The notes: a model not told the origin generated them from the sequence alone. Counted from the stretch's first letter, positions 33,054 through 43,131 are shown. The stretch is DNA of 64,000 bases from Klebsiella michiganensis (GCA_000963575.1 CP011077.1:4278001-4342000), one strand, 5' to 3'. Translations and numbers: made by a program.

Positions 33054-35927
33054 CTATTCGTACTCGCTCATCGGTACGCAGGAGCAGAACAGATTACGGT
33101 CGCCGTAAACGTCATCAAGGCGTTTCACGGTTGGCCAGTATTTATTGCCGTGACCAGCCGGGAAGACGGCCAGTTCGCGGGTGTACGGGTGTGCCCACTC
33201 GGCAACAATTTCGTCCTGAGTGTGCGGCGCGTTCACCAGCGGGTTATCTTCCAGCGGCCAGTCACCTGCCACCACGCGGTCGATTTCACTGCGGATCGAT
33301 AGCATCGCGTTAATGAAGCGGTCCAGCTCTACTTTGCCTTCGGATTCGGTCGGCTCGACCATAAGCGTACCCGCCACCGGGAACGACATGGTTGGCGCGT
33401 GGAAGCCGAAGTCGATCAGGCGCTTGGCAATATCCAGCTCGCTAATGCCGGTTTCTTCTTTCAGCGGACGAATATCCAGAATACATTCGTGAGCCACGCG
33501 ACCGTTCGCGCCGGTATAGAGTACCGGATACGCGGACTTCAGGCGGGTCGCGATGTAGTTGGCGTTCAGAATCGCCACGGAGCTGGCTTTCTTCAGGCCA
33601 TCCGCACCCATCATGCGGATGTACATCCAGCTGATAGGCAGAATAGACGCGCTGCCAAACGGAGCGGCGGAGACCGCGCCTTGCTGGGTCAGCATCTCTT
33701 CAATCTGCACCACGCTGTGACCTGGCACAAACGGAGCCAGATGCGCTTTCACGCCGATTGGTCCCATGCCCGGGCCGCCGCCGCCGTGCGGAATGCAGAA
33801 GGTTTTGTGCAGGTTGAGGTGTGAAACATCCGCGCCGATATAACCCGGCGTGGTGATCCCTACCTGGGCGTTCATGTTCGCGCCGTCCAGGTAAACCTGG
33901 CCGCCAAACTGATGCACGATCTGGCACACTTCACGGATCGTTTCTTCGTACACGCCGTGGGTGGACGGGTAGGTCACCATGATGCAGGAGAGCGCTTCGC
34001 CAGCCTGTTCTGCTTTCACACGCAGATCCTGCAGATCGATGTTGCCCTGTTTATCACAGGCGACGACGATCACTTCCATACCCGCCATTTGTGCCGAAGC
34101 CGGGTTGGTACCGTGCGCAGAGCTTGGGATCAGGCAGATGTTGCGGCTGCCTTCGTTGCGGCTTTCATGGTAGCGACGGATAGCCAGCAGGCCAGCGTAT
34201 TCGCCCTGTGCGCCGGAGTTAGGCTGCATGCACAGCGCATCGTAACCGGTCAGTTTTACCAGCCAGTCGGACAGTTGGGCGATCATCTGGTGGTAGCCTT
34301 CTGCCTGATTTGCCGGGCAGAACGGGTGCAGTTCGGCAAATTCCGGCCAGGTGATCGGGATCATTTCGGCAGCGGCGTTCAGCTTCATGGTGCAGGAACC
34401 GAGTGGGATCATCGCCTGGTTCAGCGCCAGATCTTTACGCTCCAGAGAGTGCATATAGCGCATCATCTCAGTTTCGCTGTGGTAGCGGTTGAAGACCGGA
34501 TGAGTCAGGATCTCGTCGTCGCGCAGCATCGGAGCCGGAATGGATTTACTGTCGTTGGCAACGTCGCGATCCAGCTTGTCGATATCCAGGCCGTGAGCGT
34601 CGCCCAGCAGCACGTCGAACAGGGCAACAACATCTTCACGAGTAGTGGCTTCATCGAGAGTGATGCCAACCGCGTTCAGAATATCGCTGCGCAGGTTAAT
34701 TTCACGCGCTTCGGCGCGCGCCAGCACGGCGGCTTTATCAGCCACTTCAACACAAAGGGTGTCGAACCAGTGTTTGTGGCGCAGAACCAGGCCTTTCTGC
34801 CGCAGGCCAGCAGCCAGAATGTCGGTCAGGCGATGGATGCGGCCTGCAATGCGTTTCAGGCCAGCCGGGCCGTGGAAAACCGCATACAGGCTGGCAATGT
34901 TCGCCAGAAGAACCTGTGAAGTACAGATGTTAGAGTTCGCTTTCTCGCGGCGGATGTGCTGCTCGCGAGTTTGCATCGCCATGCGCAGCGCGGTGCGGCC
35001 AGCGGCATCACGGGAAACGCCGATAATACGGCCTGGCATGGAGCGTTTAAATTCATCGCGAGCGCCAAAGAACGCCGCATGCGGGCCGCCGTAGCCCATA
35101 GGTACACCGAAGCGCTGGGCTGAGCCGAAGACAATATCCGCGCCCTGTTTGCCCGGTGCGGTCAGCATCACCAGCGTCATGAAATCTGCGGCCACGCTTA
35201 CCACAACTTTGCGCTGCTTCAGTTCAGCAATCAGTGCGGTGTAATCATGCACTTCGCCGGTGGTGCCCACCTGCTGAAGCAGGACGCCGAACACATCCTG
35301 ATGATCCAGCACTTTCGCGGCATCATCGACAATCACATCAAACCCAAAGGTTTCCGCGCGGGTACGCACCACGTCCAGCGTTTGTGGGTGAACGTCAGAT
35401 GCCACAAAGAAGCGGTTAGCGTTTTTCAGCTTGCTAACGCGCTTAGCCATCGCCATGGCTTCGGCAGCCGCGGTGGCTTCATCAAGCAGAGAAGCGGAAG
35501 CGATATCCATGCCAGTAAGGTCGAGTGTGACCTGCTGGAAGTTCAGCAGCGCTTCGAGACGGCCCTGGGAAACTTCAGGCTGGTAAGGGGTGTAGGCGGT
35601 GTACCAGCCCGGGTTTTCCAGCATGTTACGCAGAATCACCGGCGGCGTTTGTACCGCGGTGTAACCCATGCCAATGTAAGTTTTGAAGCGTTTATTGCGG
35701 CTGGCGATGGCTTTTAACTCGGCCAGTGCGGCAAACTCGGTCGCCGCGGCGCCAATCTGAGGCGGCTCAGCAAGCTGAATGTCCTGTGGAACAATGCTGG
35801 CGATCAGGTCGGGGAGCGTCTTCGCGCCGACGGTCTCCAGCATCTCTTGCTGCTGCTGCGCATCCGGGCCAATGTGACGGTCGATAAACGCTTCGTGATT
35901 CTCTAACTGACGTAAAGACTGGGTCAT
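33054..35927 (-). CDS. gcvP: Glycine dehydrogenase (decarboxylating), P-protein
   Basis: The PLP enzyme that decarboxylates glycine and loads the aminomethyl group on GcvH. It is 957 residues, the E. coli length. The PLP lysine is in LNLHKTFCIPHGGGGPG. It is the third gene of gcvTHP, with 55 bases between gcvH and gcvP. Confidence 0.98.
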   Translation of the reverse strand: MTQSLRQLENHEAFIDRHIGPDAQQQQEMLETVGAKTLPDLIASIVPQDIQLAEPPQIGAAATEFAALAELKAIASRNKRFKTYIGMGYTAVQTPPVILRNMLENPGWYTAYTPYQPEVSQGRLEALLNFQQVTLDLTGMDIASASLLDEATAAAEAMAMAKRVSKLKNANRFFVASDVHPQTLDVVRTRAETFGFDVIVDDAAKVLDHQDVFGVLLQQVGTTGEVHDYTALIAELKQRKVVVSVAADFMTLVMLTAPGKQGADIVFGSAQRFGVPMGYGGPHAAFFGARDEFKRSMPGRIIGVSRDAAGRTALRMAMQTREQHIRREKANSNICTSQVLLANIASLYAVFHGPAGLKRIAGRIHRLTDILAAGLRQKGLVLRHKHWFDTLCVEVADKAAVLARAEAREINLRSDILNAVGITLDEATTREDVVALFDVLLGDAHGLDIDKLDRDVANDSKSIPAPMLRDDEILTHPVFNRYHSETEMMRYMHSLERKDLALNQAMIPLGSCTMKLNAAAEMIPITWPEFAELHPFCPANQAEGYHQMIAQLSDWLVKLTGYDALCMQPNSGAQGEYAGLLAIRRYHESRNEGSRNICLIPSSAHGTNPASAQMAGMEVIVVACDKQGNIDLQDLRVKAEQAGEALSCIMVTYPSTHGVYEETIREVCQIVHQFGGQVYLDGANMNAQVGITTPGYIGADVSHLNLHKTFCIPHGGGGPGMGPIGVKAHLAPFVPGHSVVQIEEMLTQQGAVSAAPFGSASILPISWMYIRMMGADGLKKASSVAILNANYIATRLKSAYPVLYTGANGRVAHECILDIRPLKEETGISELDIAKRLIDFGFHAPTMSFPVAGTLMVEPTESEGKVELDRFINAMLSIRSEIDRVVAGDWPLEDNPLVNAPHTQDEIVAEWAHPYTRELAVFPAGHGNKYWPTVKRLDDVYGDRNLFCSCVPMSEYE

Positions 35928-35982
35928 GAGCGGTGATTCCTGAAATAGTTTCCCCTCTCCACCAGGGAGAGGGGTTTAAAAA

Positions 35983-36372
35983 TTACTCGTCTTCTAACAG
36001 CGCTTCATAGGCGGAAGCATCCAGCAGCGCGGCAACCTGAGCTTCGTCGCTGGCTTTAATTTTGAAGATCCAGCCCTCGCCGTAAGGCTCACTGTTGACC
36101 AGCTCCGGGCTGTCGCTCAGCGCGTCGTTAACCGCAACGATTTCACCGCTGATTGGGGCGTAGATGTCAGAAGCCGCTTTCACGGATTCAGCAACGGCAC
36201 AATCATCACCGGCAGAAACGGTGGCACCCACTTCAGGCAGGTCAACAAATACCATGTCGCCCAGCAGTTCCTGCGCGTGTTCGGTGATGCCCACGGTGTA
36301 GCTGCCGTCAGCTTCTTTACGCAGCCATTCGTGCTCTTTGCTGTATTTCAGTTCGTTCGGCACATTGCTCAT
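35983..36372 (-). CDS. gcvH: Glycine cleavage H-protein
   Basis: The lipoyl carrier of the glycine cleavage system. It is 129 residues, with the lipoylated Lys in ESVKAAS near position 65. It shuttles the aminomethyl arm between GcvP, GcvT and the lipoamide dehydrogenase encoded elsewhere. Confidence 0.98.
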   Translation of the reverse strand: MSNVPNELKYSKEHEWLRKEADGSYTVGITEHAQELLGDMVFVDLPEVGATVSAGDDCAVAESVKAASDIYAPISGEIVAVNDALSDSPELVNSEPYGEGWIFKIKASDEAQVAALLDASAYEALLEDE

Positions 36373-36401
36373 TGTTTTCTCCTGATACCTGATTTCAAAA
36401 T

Positions 36402-37499
36402 TTAAAGCGCGACCGGCTTACCGGCGCGAACAAAAATAGGTTTGGTGACTTTGACCGGCATTTCGCGGTTGCGGATCTGCACAATCGCCGTTTCACCTAT
36501 ACCCGCCGGAACGCGAGCCAGCGCAATGCTGTAGCCAAGCGTTGGCGAGAAAGTGCCGCTGGTGATCGCCCCTTCGTGCGTATTGCCCTGCGCGTCGGTA
36601 AACCGTACCGGCAGCTCATTACGTAATACGCCTTTTTCGGTCATGATCAAGCCAACCAGCTCTTCGGTGCCGCTGGCGCGCTGTGCTTCCAGCGCCTCAC
36701 GGCCGATAAACGCACGATCTTCCGGCTGCCAGGCGATGGTCCAGCCCATGTTCGCGGCCAGTGGAGAAATGCCTTCATCCATGTCCTGACCATAGAGGTT
36801 CATCCCCGCCTCCAGGCGCAGCGTGTCGCGAGCGCCCAGGCCGCAAGGCTTAACGCCAGCCTCAACCAGCTGTGCCCAGAATCCTGCAGCCTTGTCGTTC
36901 GGCATCGCAATTTCATAGCCCGCTTCGCCGGTGTAGCCGGTAGTAGCAATAAACAGATCGCCGGCCTGCACGCCAAAGAACGGTTTCATACCTTCAACGG
37001 CTTTACGTTGCTCTTCGCTAAACAGCGTACCGGCTTTGGCCTTCGCATTCGGCCCCTGAACGGCAATCAGCGACAGGTCGTCACGCACGGTGACGGACAC
37101 GCCAAACGGTTCTGCGTGCTGGTTAATCCAGGCAAGATCTTTTTCACGGGTAGCGGAGTTAACAACGAGGCGGAAGTCATCTTCGGAGAGGAAATAGATA
37201 ATCAGGTCGTCAATCACGCCGCCGGAAGCATTGAGCATGGCGGTGTAAAGCGCTTTGCCCGGCTGGGTGAGTTTGGCGACGTCGTTGGCGACTAAGTAAC
37301 GCAGAAACTCGCGGGTACGGCTGCCGTGCAGGTCAACGATGGTCATGTGCGAAACGTCGAACATACCGGCATCGGTGCGTACAGCGTGGTGCTCATCAAT
37401 TTGCGAGCCATAGTGCAGCGGCATCATCCAGCCGTGGAAATCAACCATGCGGGCGCCGCTTAGCGTGTGCTGTTCAAATAAGGGGGTCTGTTGAGTCAT
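36402..37499 (-). CDS. gcvT: Aminomethyltransferase, T-protein
   Basis: It transfers the one-carbon unit from lipoyl-GcvH to tetrahydrofolate and releases ammonia. It is 365 residues. The folate-binding core DVSHMTIVDL and the Asp of NASGGVIDD are visible. The start at 37499 (MTQQTPLFEQ) has AGAGGAAAAG upstream and matches E. coli; a start 16 codons upstream was rejected. Confidence 0.97.
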   Translation of the reverse strand: MTQQTPLFEQHTLSGARMVDFHGWMMPLHYGSQIDEHHAVRTDAGMFDVSHMTIVDLHGSRTREFLRYLVANDVAKLTQPGKALYTAMLNASGGVIDDLIIYFLSEDDFRLVVNSATREKDLAWINQHAEPFGVSVTVRDDLSLIAVQGPNAKAKAGTLFSEEQRKAVEGMKPFFGVQAGDLFIATTGYTGEAGYEIAMPNDKAAGFWAQLVEAGVKPCGLGARDTLRLEAGMNLYGQDMDEGISPLAANMGWTIAWQPEDRAFIGREALEAQRASGTEELVGLIMTEKGVLRNELPVRFTDAQGNTHEGAITSGTFSPTLGYSIALARVPAGIGETAIVQIRNREMPVKVTKPIFVRAGKPVAL

Positions 37500-37653
37500 C
37501 TTTTCCTCTTTAACCATCTGGTTGCAAAGCGGATTTGGCTTTGCCAACCGTCAGACGAAACCCGGCATCGCCACCGTTCCCCGATAGCGACGCAAACGTT
37601 ACCTTTGACCTGAACTTACCACCGAACGGGGGCGTAAACCATAAGCGGAAAAC

Positions 37654-37860
37654 GGTCATTGCATTAGCTTATGACCAAAACGGGAGAGGAAGTGTGCAGA
37701 GTTATTCACTGTAAAAATGCGATGCGCTCCACATTAACAGCAGGTATTTAGTGTCGAATTTAGCACTAGCTAACATTTACGACCATTTCAGAAACAAATT
37801 GACTACATCACAGAAATTGTAAGATTAGAAAATGTAATCCGAGATTTGTCCTGAGATTAG
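37654..37860 (-). promoter_or_regulatory. gcvT control region with GcvA-type CTAAT boxes
   Basis: Three CTAAT boxes occur on the minus strand at 37663-37667, 37824-37828 and 37856-37860. The spacing, one proximal site and two distal sites 160-195 bases further up, is like the GcvA sites 1, 2 and 3 of the E. coli gcv operon. The proximal box sits inside a perfect dyad GGTCAT-N11-ATGACC (37654-37676). GcvA activation by glycine is established in E. coli; assignment here is by pattern. Confidence 0.6.
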
Positions 37861-37961
37861 AATATTTCAAACGAGGGCGAAAGTGCCCTGCCCGGTCATC
37901 GGGAAGGGAAATGTGACGGGGTTATCAATATAGTTCAGGCAGAATAAGGCAGCTCCCCGAA

Positions 37962-38083
37962 CACTCTAAATAATTCGAGTGACCGCCAGGCAACAAGGGA
38001 GCTTATCCCCAGTCACTTATATAAAGTATGTGACTGGGGTAAATGAGCGCCGTTCTCCCATCGCCCGAAGTATGACGAGGGTT
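37962..38083. repeat. ERIC (intergenic repeat unit) element
   Basis: About 122 bases with ERIC landmarks in order: CTCTAAATAATTCGAGT at one end, the central inverted repeat CCCCAGTCACTTA / GTGACTGGGG, and GAAGTATGACGAGGGT at the other. It fills the gcvT-ubiI spacer and reaches the ubiI stop codon. The rest of that 583-base gap is the gcv control region; no gene is seen in it. Confidence 0.85.
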
Positions 38084-39282
38084 TAGCGTAGCCAGGAAGG
38101 CAGATCTTGCAGCCCCATCGCCTGACGAAGCAGTTGCGGCTTCACACCCGGCAGCGTATCGGCAAGCTTAAGGCCAATGTCTCTCAGGAGCTTTTTCGCC
38201 GGGTTACTGCCGGCGAACAGATCGCGGAAGCCCTGCATACTGGCCAGCATCACCGCCGCGCTGTGCTTGCGGCTGCGTTCATAGCGACGCAGGTAGAGGT
38301 GCTGCCCAAAATCTTTACCTTCACGATGCAGACGACGAATTTCCGTAATTAATTCAGCGGCATCCATAAATCCAAGGTTCACCCCCTGCCCGGCGAGCGG
38401 GTGAATGGTATGGGCGGCATCCCCCACCAGCGCCAAACGATGGCCGGCAAAGCTGCGGGCGTAGCGGCCCGTCAGCGGGAAGGTGCGGCGTTCGCTTTCA
38501 ACCGAGCACAATCCCAGACGCAGGTTAAACGCGACGGAAAGCGCCTGGTTGAATGCTTCATCGTCGGCCCGATGCATACGCGCCGCTTCTTCCGGCGGCA
38601 GCGACCAGACAATAGAACACAGATGCGGGTCAGAAAGCGGCAGAAAAGCCAGAATACCTTCCCCGTGGAACACCTGCCGGGCAACAGCCTGATGCGGCTC
38701 GGCGGTGCGAATCGTCGCCACCAGCGCATGGTGGTTATAGTCCCAGAAGGTCAGCGGAATATCGGCTTTATCACGCAGCCAGGAGTTGGCTCCATCTGCC
38801 CCCACCACCAGCCTTGCGGTTAGCATCGTTCCATCTTTAAGGGTCAGGAACGCTTCGTTTTCTCCCCAGGCAACCTGATTAATGTCCACGGGCGCCATCA
38901 GGCTGATATCGCTGCATTGCTCCGCACGTTGCCAAAGCGCCTGGTGGATCACCGAGTTTTCGATGATGTGCCCCAGATGACTAAAGCCGAAACTCTTATC
39001 ATCAAACGCGATTTGCCCAAAGCTGTCTCGTTCCCAGACTTCCATCCCGTGATAGCTGCTGGCTCGCTCGCTGATTTTTGACCACGCGCCAAGGTGTGTC
39101 AGCAGCTTTTCGCTGGCCGCATTGATCGCCGAAACACGCAGTTCCGGCGCGGCGTCAGGCACCAGCGGCTGAGGAAGGTGGCTTTCAATGACCGCAACGC
39201 GCAGGCCGCTGCCCTGAAGCCCGCAGGCCACCGCCAGCCCCACCATGCCGCCGCCGACAATCGCCACATCTACGCTTTGCAA
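38083..39282 (-). CDS. ubiI: 2-polyprenylphenol 6-hydroxylase UbiI
   Basis: A FAD monooxygenase adding the C5 hydroxyl in ubiquinone synthesis (formerly VisC). It is 399 residues. The dinucleotide motif is VGGGMVGLAVA, the second FAD motif is LVGDAAHTIHPLAGQGVNLG, and a DG motif occurs in VVGADGANS. It lies 12 bases downstream of ubiH, as the last gene of pepP-ubiH-ubiI. Confidence 0.96.
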   Translation of the reverse strand: MQSVDVAIVGGGMVGLAVACGLQGSGLRVAVIESHLPQPLVPDAAPELRVSAINAASEKLLTHLGAWSKISERASSYHGMEVWERDSFGQIAFDDKSFGFSHLGHIIENSVIHQALWQRAEQCSDISLMAPVDINQVAWGENEAFLTLKDGTMLTARLVVGADGANSWLRDKADIPLTFWDYNHHALVATIRTAEPHQAVARQVFHGEGILAFLPLSDPHLCSIVWSLPPEEAARMHRADDEAFNQALSVAFNLRLGLCSVESERRTFPLTGRYARSFAGHRLALVGDAAHTIHPLAGQGVNLGFMDAAELITEIRRLHREGKDFGQHLYLRRYERSRKHSAAVMLASMQGFRDLFAGSNPAKKLLRDIGLKLADTLPGVKPQLLRQAMGLQDLPSWLR

Positions 39283-39294
39283 ATTGACTCTCCT

Positions 39295-40473
39295 TTAACG
39301 CGCCACCCAACCCAGGGTGCGCTGAGCCAGCACGTCTCGTGCCGGAGTAAAATGTTCCATCGCCATCAGGCCAAGGTTACGGCCCGCCACCAGCGGTGCC
39401 CATCGGTTGGCAAACAGCTGCACCAGCCCGTCGGTAACGCCGATAGTTGCGATTTTATCTGCGGCACGGCGCTGCTGATACGCAGCCAGTACCGGGAAAC
39501 TGCCGACATCCGTTCCCGCAGCGTGTGCCTCTGCCAGCCCTTCAGCCAGCGACATTACGTCGCGCAGACCAAGATTGAACCCCTGCCCGGCTATCGGGTG
39601 CAGCGTTTGCGCGGCATTACCCACTAGCGCAAGACGATGGGATACGGTCTGAGAGGCCTGCTGCAGCGCCAGCGGGTAGTGATGGCGGATACCTGCATGA
39701 GTAATTCGCCCCAGTCGCCAGCCAAAAGCTCGCTGAAGCTGCTGACAAAACTCGGCTTCGCTCCAGCTTTCAACTTCCTCGCGGGCATCCAGCGCATGGC
39801 ACCAGACCAGCGAGCAGCGCCCGTCGGACATCGGCAGCATGGCAATCGGCCCGTGCTCGGTAAAACGCTCAAATGCCCGGCCATGGTGGGGTTCAGAGGT
39901 GGTGACGTTGGCAATCACGGCGATTTGCTGGTAGCTCTGCGGCTGCCAGGTGACGCCGCACTGCGCCGCCAGCTTAGAACGCGTGCCGTCCGCGGCAACC
40001 AGAACGCTACCCTGCAGCTCAACGCCGTTATCCAGCTCAACCTGCACGCTATGCTCGTGCCGGGTAAAGGCCGAAACGCGCTGCGGGCAGTGCAGCGTTA
40101 CGCCTGGCGCTTTACGCAACAGGGTAAAAAGCCGCAGCCCGACGTCGTGAAGCTCCACAACCTGCCCAAGCGCATCAATCTGGTAATCTTCAGCCTCAAG
40201 GGTGACGAAGCCGGCGTGGCCTCTGTCGCTGACGTGCACGGTCTTAATTGCCGTGGCACAGTCGGCAAGCGCAGACCAAACGCCAATGCGGGCCAGCTGC
40301 TGCCGGGTGCCCTGGGCGAGCGCGATGGCCCTGGCATCAAACCCCGGATGAGCGGCTGAGTCCGGGGCAATGGCTTCGATAAGGTGTACCGGCAATTTGC
40401 CCTGGGTAAACGTTGAGATGGCTAACGCCAGCGTCGCTCCCGCCATCCCGCCGCCAACAATAATGACGCTCAT
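39295..40473 (-). CDS. ubiH: 2-octaprenyl-6-methoxyphenol hydroxylase UbiH
   Basis: A FAD monooxygenase acting at C1 of the ubiquinone ring. It is 392 residues, with VGGGMAGATLA near the N-terminus and LVGNAAQTLHPIAGQGFNLG near residue 285. Its ATG overlaps the pepP stop by 4 bases (ATGA), indicating coupling. Confidence 0.96.
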   Translation of the reverse strand: MSVIIVGGGMAGATLALAISTFTQGKLPVHLIEAIAPDSAAHPGFDARAIALAQGTRQQLARIGVWSALADCATAIKTVHVSDRGHAGFVTLEAEDYQIDALGQVVELHDVGLRLFTLLRKAPGVTLHCPQRVSAFTRHEHSVQVELDNGVELQGSVLVAADGTRSKLAAQCGVTWQPQSYQQIAVIANVTTSEPHHGRAFERFTEHGPIAMLPMSDGRCSLVWCHALDAREEVESWSEAEFCQQLQRAFGWRLGRITHAGIRHHYPLALQQASQTVSHRLALVGNAAQTLHPIAGQGFNLGLRDVMSLAEGLAEAHAAGTDVGSFPVLAAYQQRRAADKIATIGVTDGLVQLFANRWAPLVAGRNLGLMAMEHFTPARDVLAQRTLGWVAR

Positions 40474-41786
40474 GGCTGACGCGCCGCCGCCATCAATGCT
40501 TCAATATCGTCTGCGGACTTCACCACGCTGGCGGTGAGGTTCTCGTTGCCGTCTTTGGTGATCGCGATGTCGTCTTCAATGCGGATACCAATGCCACGGT
40601 ACTGCGCGGGCACGTCCGCATCCGGGGCGATATAAAGCCCTGGTTCCACGGTGATAACCATGCCCGGTTCCAGCACCCGCGACCTGTCCTGACCATAAGC
40701 CCCCACGTCATGTACGTCCAGTCCCAGCCAGTGGCTCAGGCCATGCATAAAGAACGCGCGGTGGGCGTTATTGGCTATCAGATGATCGACATCGCCTTTC
40801 AGAATGCCGAGCTTCACCAGCCCCTTAACCATGATGCGCACCACTTCCGTCGTCACTTCCTGCATGGACGTGCCCGGCCGGTAGAGTTTTAGCGCGGTTT
40901 CGAGCGACTCCAGCACGATGTCGTAAATTTCACGCTGGGCCGGGCTGAATTTACCGTTAACAGGGAAGGTGCGCGTGATGTCTCCGGCGTAGCTTTGGTA
41001 TTCACATCCGGCGTCTATCAGGACCAAATCGCCGTCGCGCAGTTCACTTTCATTTTCGGTGTAATGCAGAATGCAGCCGTTCTCGCCGCCGCCGACGATA
41101 GTGGTGTACGAAGGATAGCGCGCACCGTGCCGGGTAAACTCGTGGTGAATTTCACCCTCGAGCTGATATTCGAACATTCCCGGGCGGCAGGCCTGCATTG
41201 CGCGAGTATGCGCCAGCGCGGAGATCTCCCCGGCGCGACGCATGATGGCAATCTCTTCTTCGGATTTGAAAAGGCGCAGCTCGTGTACCACCGGTCGCCA
41301 GTCGGTCAGCGTGGCTGGTGCAGCCAGGTTTTGACGCGAACCACGACGTAGCTTATCCAGCGCGGCAAAAACGATGTTATCCGCGTATTCGTACTCGCCC
41401 TGAGCGTGGTAAACCACATCCAGGCCGTTTAGCAGGAGATGTAATTGCTCACCGATTTCGCTGAAAGCCAGCGCGCGATCTACCCCTAATTTCTGCGGGG
41501 CTGCGTCCTGGCCTAGCCGGCGCCCAAACCAAATTTCTGCACTTTTATCCCGCACGCGGTTGAACAGCACGCTGTGATTGTGCGACTCATCGCTTTTGAT
41601 TAGCACCAGCACGGCTTCCGGCTCGTTAAAGCCGGTGAAGTACCAAAAATCGCTGCTCTGCCGATAGGGGTATTCGCTATCCGCATTGCGGGTTGCTTCC
41701 GGGGCCGCGAAAATTAACGCGACGCTGCCGGGTACCATTTTCGCCAGTAGCGCCTGGCGGCGGCGAAGAAATTCCTGCTGGTTCAT
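40470..41786 (-). CDS. pepP: Xaa-Pro aminopeptidase PepP
   Basis: A dinuclear manganese peptidase that removes N-terminal residues preceding proline. The start at 41786 (MNQQEFLRRR) has AGGAGG four bases upstream and gives 438 residues. Metal ligands are the Asp pair in LIDAGCEY and AGDITRTF, His in HGLSHWLG, Glu in VEPGLY and Glu in RIEDD. An in-frame Met five codons upstream is less well placed. Confidence 0.96.
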   Translation of the reverse strand: MNQQEFLRRRQALLAKMVPGSVALIFAAPEATRNADSEYPYRQSSDFWYFTGFNEPEAVLVLIKSDESHNHSVLFNRVRDKSAEIWFGRRLGQDAAPQKLGVDRALAFSEIGEQLHLLLNGLDVVYHAQGEYEYADNIVFAALDKLRRGSRQNLAAPATLTDWRPVVHELRLFKSEEEIAIMRRAGEISALAHTRAMQACRPGMFEYQLEGEIHHEFTRHGARYPSYTTIVGGGENGCILHYTENESELRDGDLVLIDAGCEYQSYAGDITRTFPVNGKFSPAQREIYDIVLESLETALKLYRPGTSMQEVTTEVVRIMVKGLVKLGILKGDVDHLIANNAHRAFFMHGLSHWLGLDVHDVGAYGQDRSRVLEPGMVITVEPGLYIAPDADVPAQYRGIGIRIEDDIAITKDGNENLTASVVKSADDIEALMAAARQP

Positions 41787-41809
41787 CACACCTCCTGACA
41801 TTTTTATCG

Positions 41810-42388
41810 TTAGTGGAGCGTAGGCTTGCGTACCTCGGGGGCGGTCGGCGCCGCATGAGTAAAGGTGTCGTGGCACAGCAGCGCGGCAACACGCACGTAC
41901 TCAATAATCTCTTCGAGCGACATTTCCAGCTCTTCCTGGTCTTCGTCCTCGTCGTAACCCAACTGGGCGATGTTACGCAGGTCGTCAATGGCTTCGCCGG
42001 TTTCACCGGTGACTTTATCCAGCTTACTCTGCATGACGCCGAGGCCCAGCAGGAAGTGGTTTACCCAGCCGGAAAGCGCATCGGCGCGATCGAAGACGGA
42101 GACATCATCACCGTCCGGCAGGTAGAGCTGAAACAGGAAACCTTCATCTTCCAGCGCGTCGCCAATGGCACCGTGCATCTGGCGCAGCGGATCCGCCAGG
42201 TTCTGGCTAAAGGCCAGGCCTTCATTCGTCAGGTCATGCAGCAGCGTTTGCCAGCTGGTGTCTTTATTGCCGCCGCACAGCATGCCGCTGATCAAGCCGT
42301 GCATTTCTGCGGGCGTCAGACCCACACCCTGTTGGTTCAAAAGTTGGCCGACTAAGTCGTAGTCAGGCATTGCGTTCTGTATTGACAT
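41810..42388 (-). CDS. ygfB: YgfB (UPF0149 family)
   Basis: A 192-residue cytoplasmic protein with family motifs AEMHGLISGMLCGG near the N-terminus and a very acidic stretch DEDEDQEELEMSLEEI. E. coli YgfB has no firm role; in Pseudomonas a homologue affects beta-lactam resistance. It heads the ygfB-pepP-ubiH-ubiI operon and is divergent from zapA. Confidence 0.95.
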   Translation of the reverse strand: MSIQNAMPDYDLVGQLLNQQGVGLTPAEMHGLISGMLCGGNKDTSWQTLLHDLTNEGLAFSQNLADPLRQMHGAIGDALEDEGFLFQLYLPDGDDVSVFDRADALSGWVNHFLLGLGVMQSKLDKVTGETGEAIDDLRNIAQLGYDEDEDQEELEMSLEEIIEYVRVAALLCHDTFTHAAPTAPEVRKPTLH

Positions 42389-42556
42389 GCGCATTCGTCA
42401 TCGTTGGCAGGAATAGTGTGTGTTATGCTACCACCAGGACCCCCGCAGATACCAGAAAAGGGCTTGTATCTTGATTTCGGGATGGCTATAGTGGCGCCCC
42501 TTCCGCTACCGAGGCCGGTAGCGTAAAGGCAGGCGAGTAAACAGCAGGAAGGTGGC

Positions 42557-42886
42557 ATGTCTGCACAACCAGTCGATATTCAAATTTTCGGTCGTTCATT
42601 GCGCGTGAATTGTCCGCCTGAACAACAGGATGCGCTGAATCAGGCTGCGGAAGAGCTGAATCAGCGGTTGCAAGATTTAAAAGTTCGCACTAGAGTCACA
42701 AATACCGAGCAGTTGGTCTTCATCGCAGCACTGAACATTTGCTACGAACTGGCTCAGGAAAAGTCGAAAACCCGTGACTACGCCGCCAACATGGAAGAGC
42801 GTATTCGGATGCTACAGCAGACCATCGAACAAGCATTGCTTGAGCAAGGTCGCATTGCAGACCGACAGGGTCCAAAGTTTGAATAA
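42557..42886 (+). CDS. zapA: Cell division protein ZapA
   Basis: It bundles FtsZ filaments at the division ring. It is 109 residues: an N-terminal FtsZ-binding globular part (DIQIFGRSLRVNCPP) and a C-terminal coiled coil (about 70-105). 6S RNA follows 41 bases downstream. Confidence 0.97.
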   Translation: MSAQPVDIQIFGRSLRVNCPPEQQDALNQAAEELNQRLQDLKVRTRVTNTEQLVFIAALNICYELAQEKSKTRDYAANMEERIRMLQQTIEQALLEQGRIADRQGPKFE

Positions 42887-42927
42887 CACTTCGCAGTTGA
42901 CTATGGTAGAGTAACTTCGAAGACAAA

Positions 42928-43111
42928 ATTTCTCTGAGATGTTTGCAAGCGGGCCAGTCCCCTGAGCCGATATTTCATACCACAAGAGTGTGGCGCTCCG
43001 CGGTTGGTGAGCATGCTCGGTCCGTCCGAGAAGCCTTAAAACCATGACGACACACTCACCTTGAACCAAGGGTTCAAGGGTTACAGCCTGCGGCGGCATC
43101 TCGGAGATTCC
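42928..43111 (+). ncRNA. ssrS: 6S RNA
   Basis: A 184-base RNA that binds sigma-70 RNA polymerase in stationary phase by mimicking an open promoter. It differs from the E. coli sequence, as recalled, at only a few positions. The ends pair (ATTTCTCTGAGATG with the CATCTCGGAGAT segment), with the large central bulge between. It is co-transcribed with ygfA downstream, as in E. coli. Confidence 0.97.
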
Positions 43112-43131
43112 CTCTTTACTACCCGACCATC

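Noticed and set aside
42885..43131. Possible CRISPR or attenuator because of the many short inverted repeats
   Set aside because: The structure is fully explained by 6S RNA; no spaced direct repeats are present.
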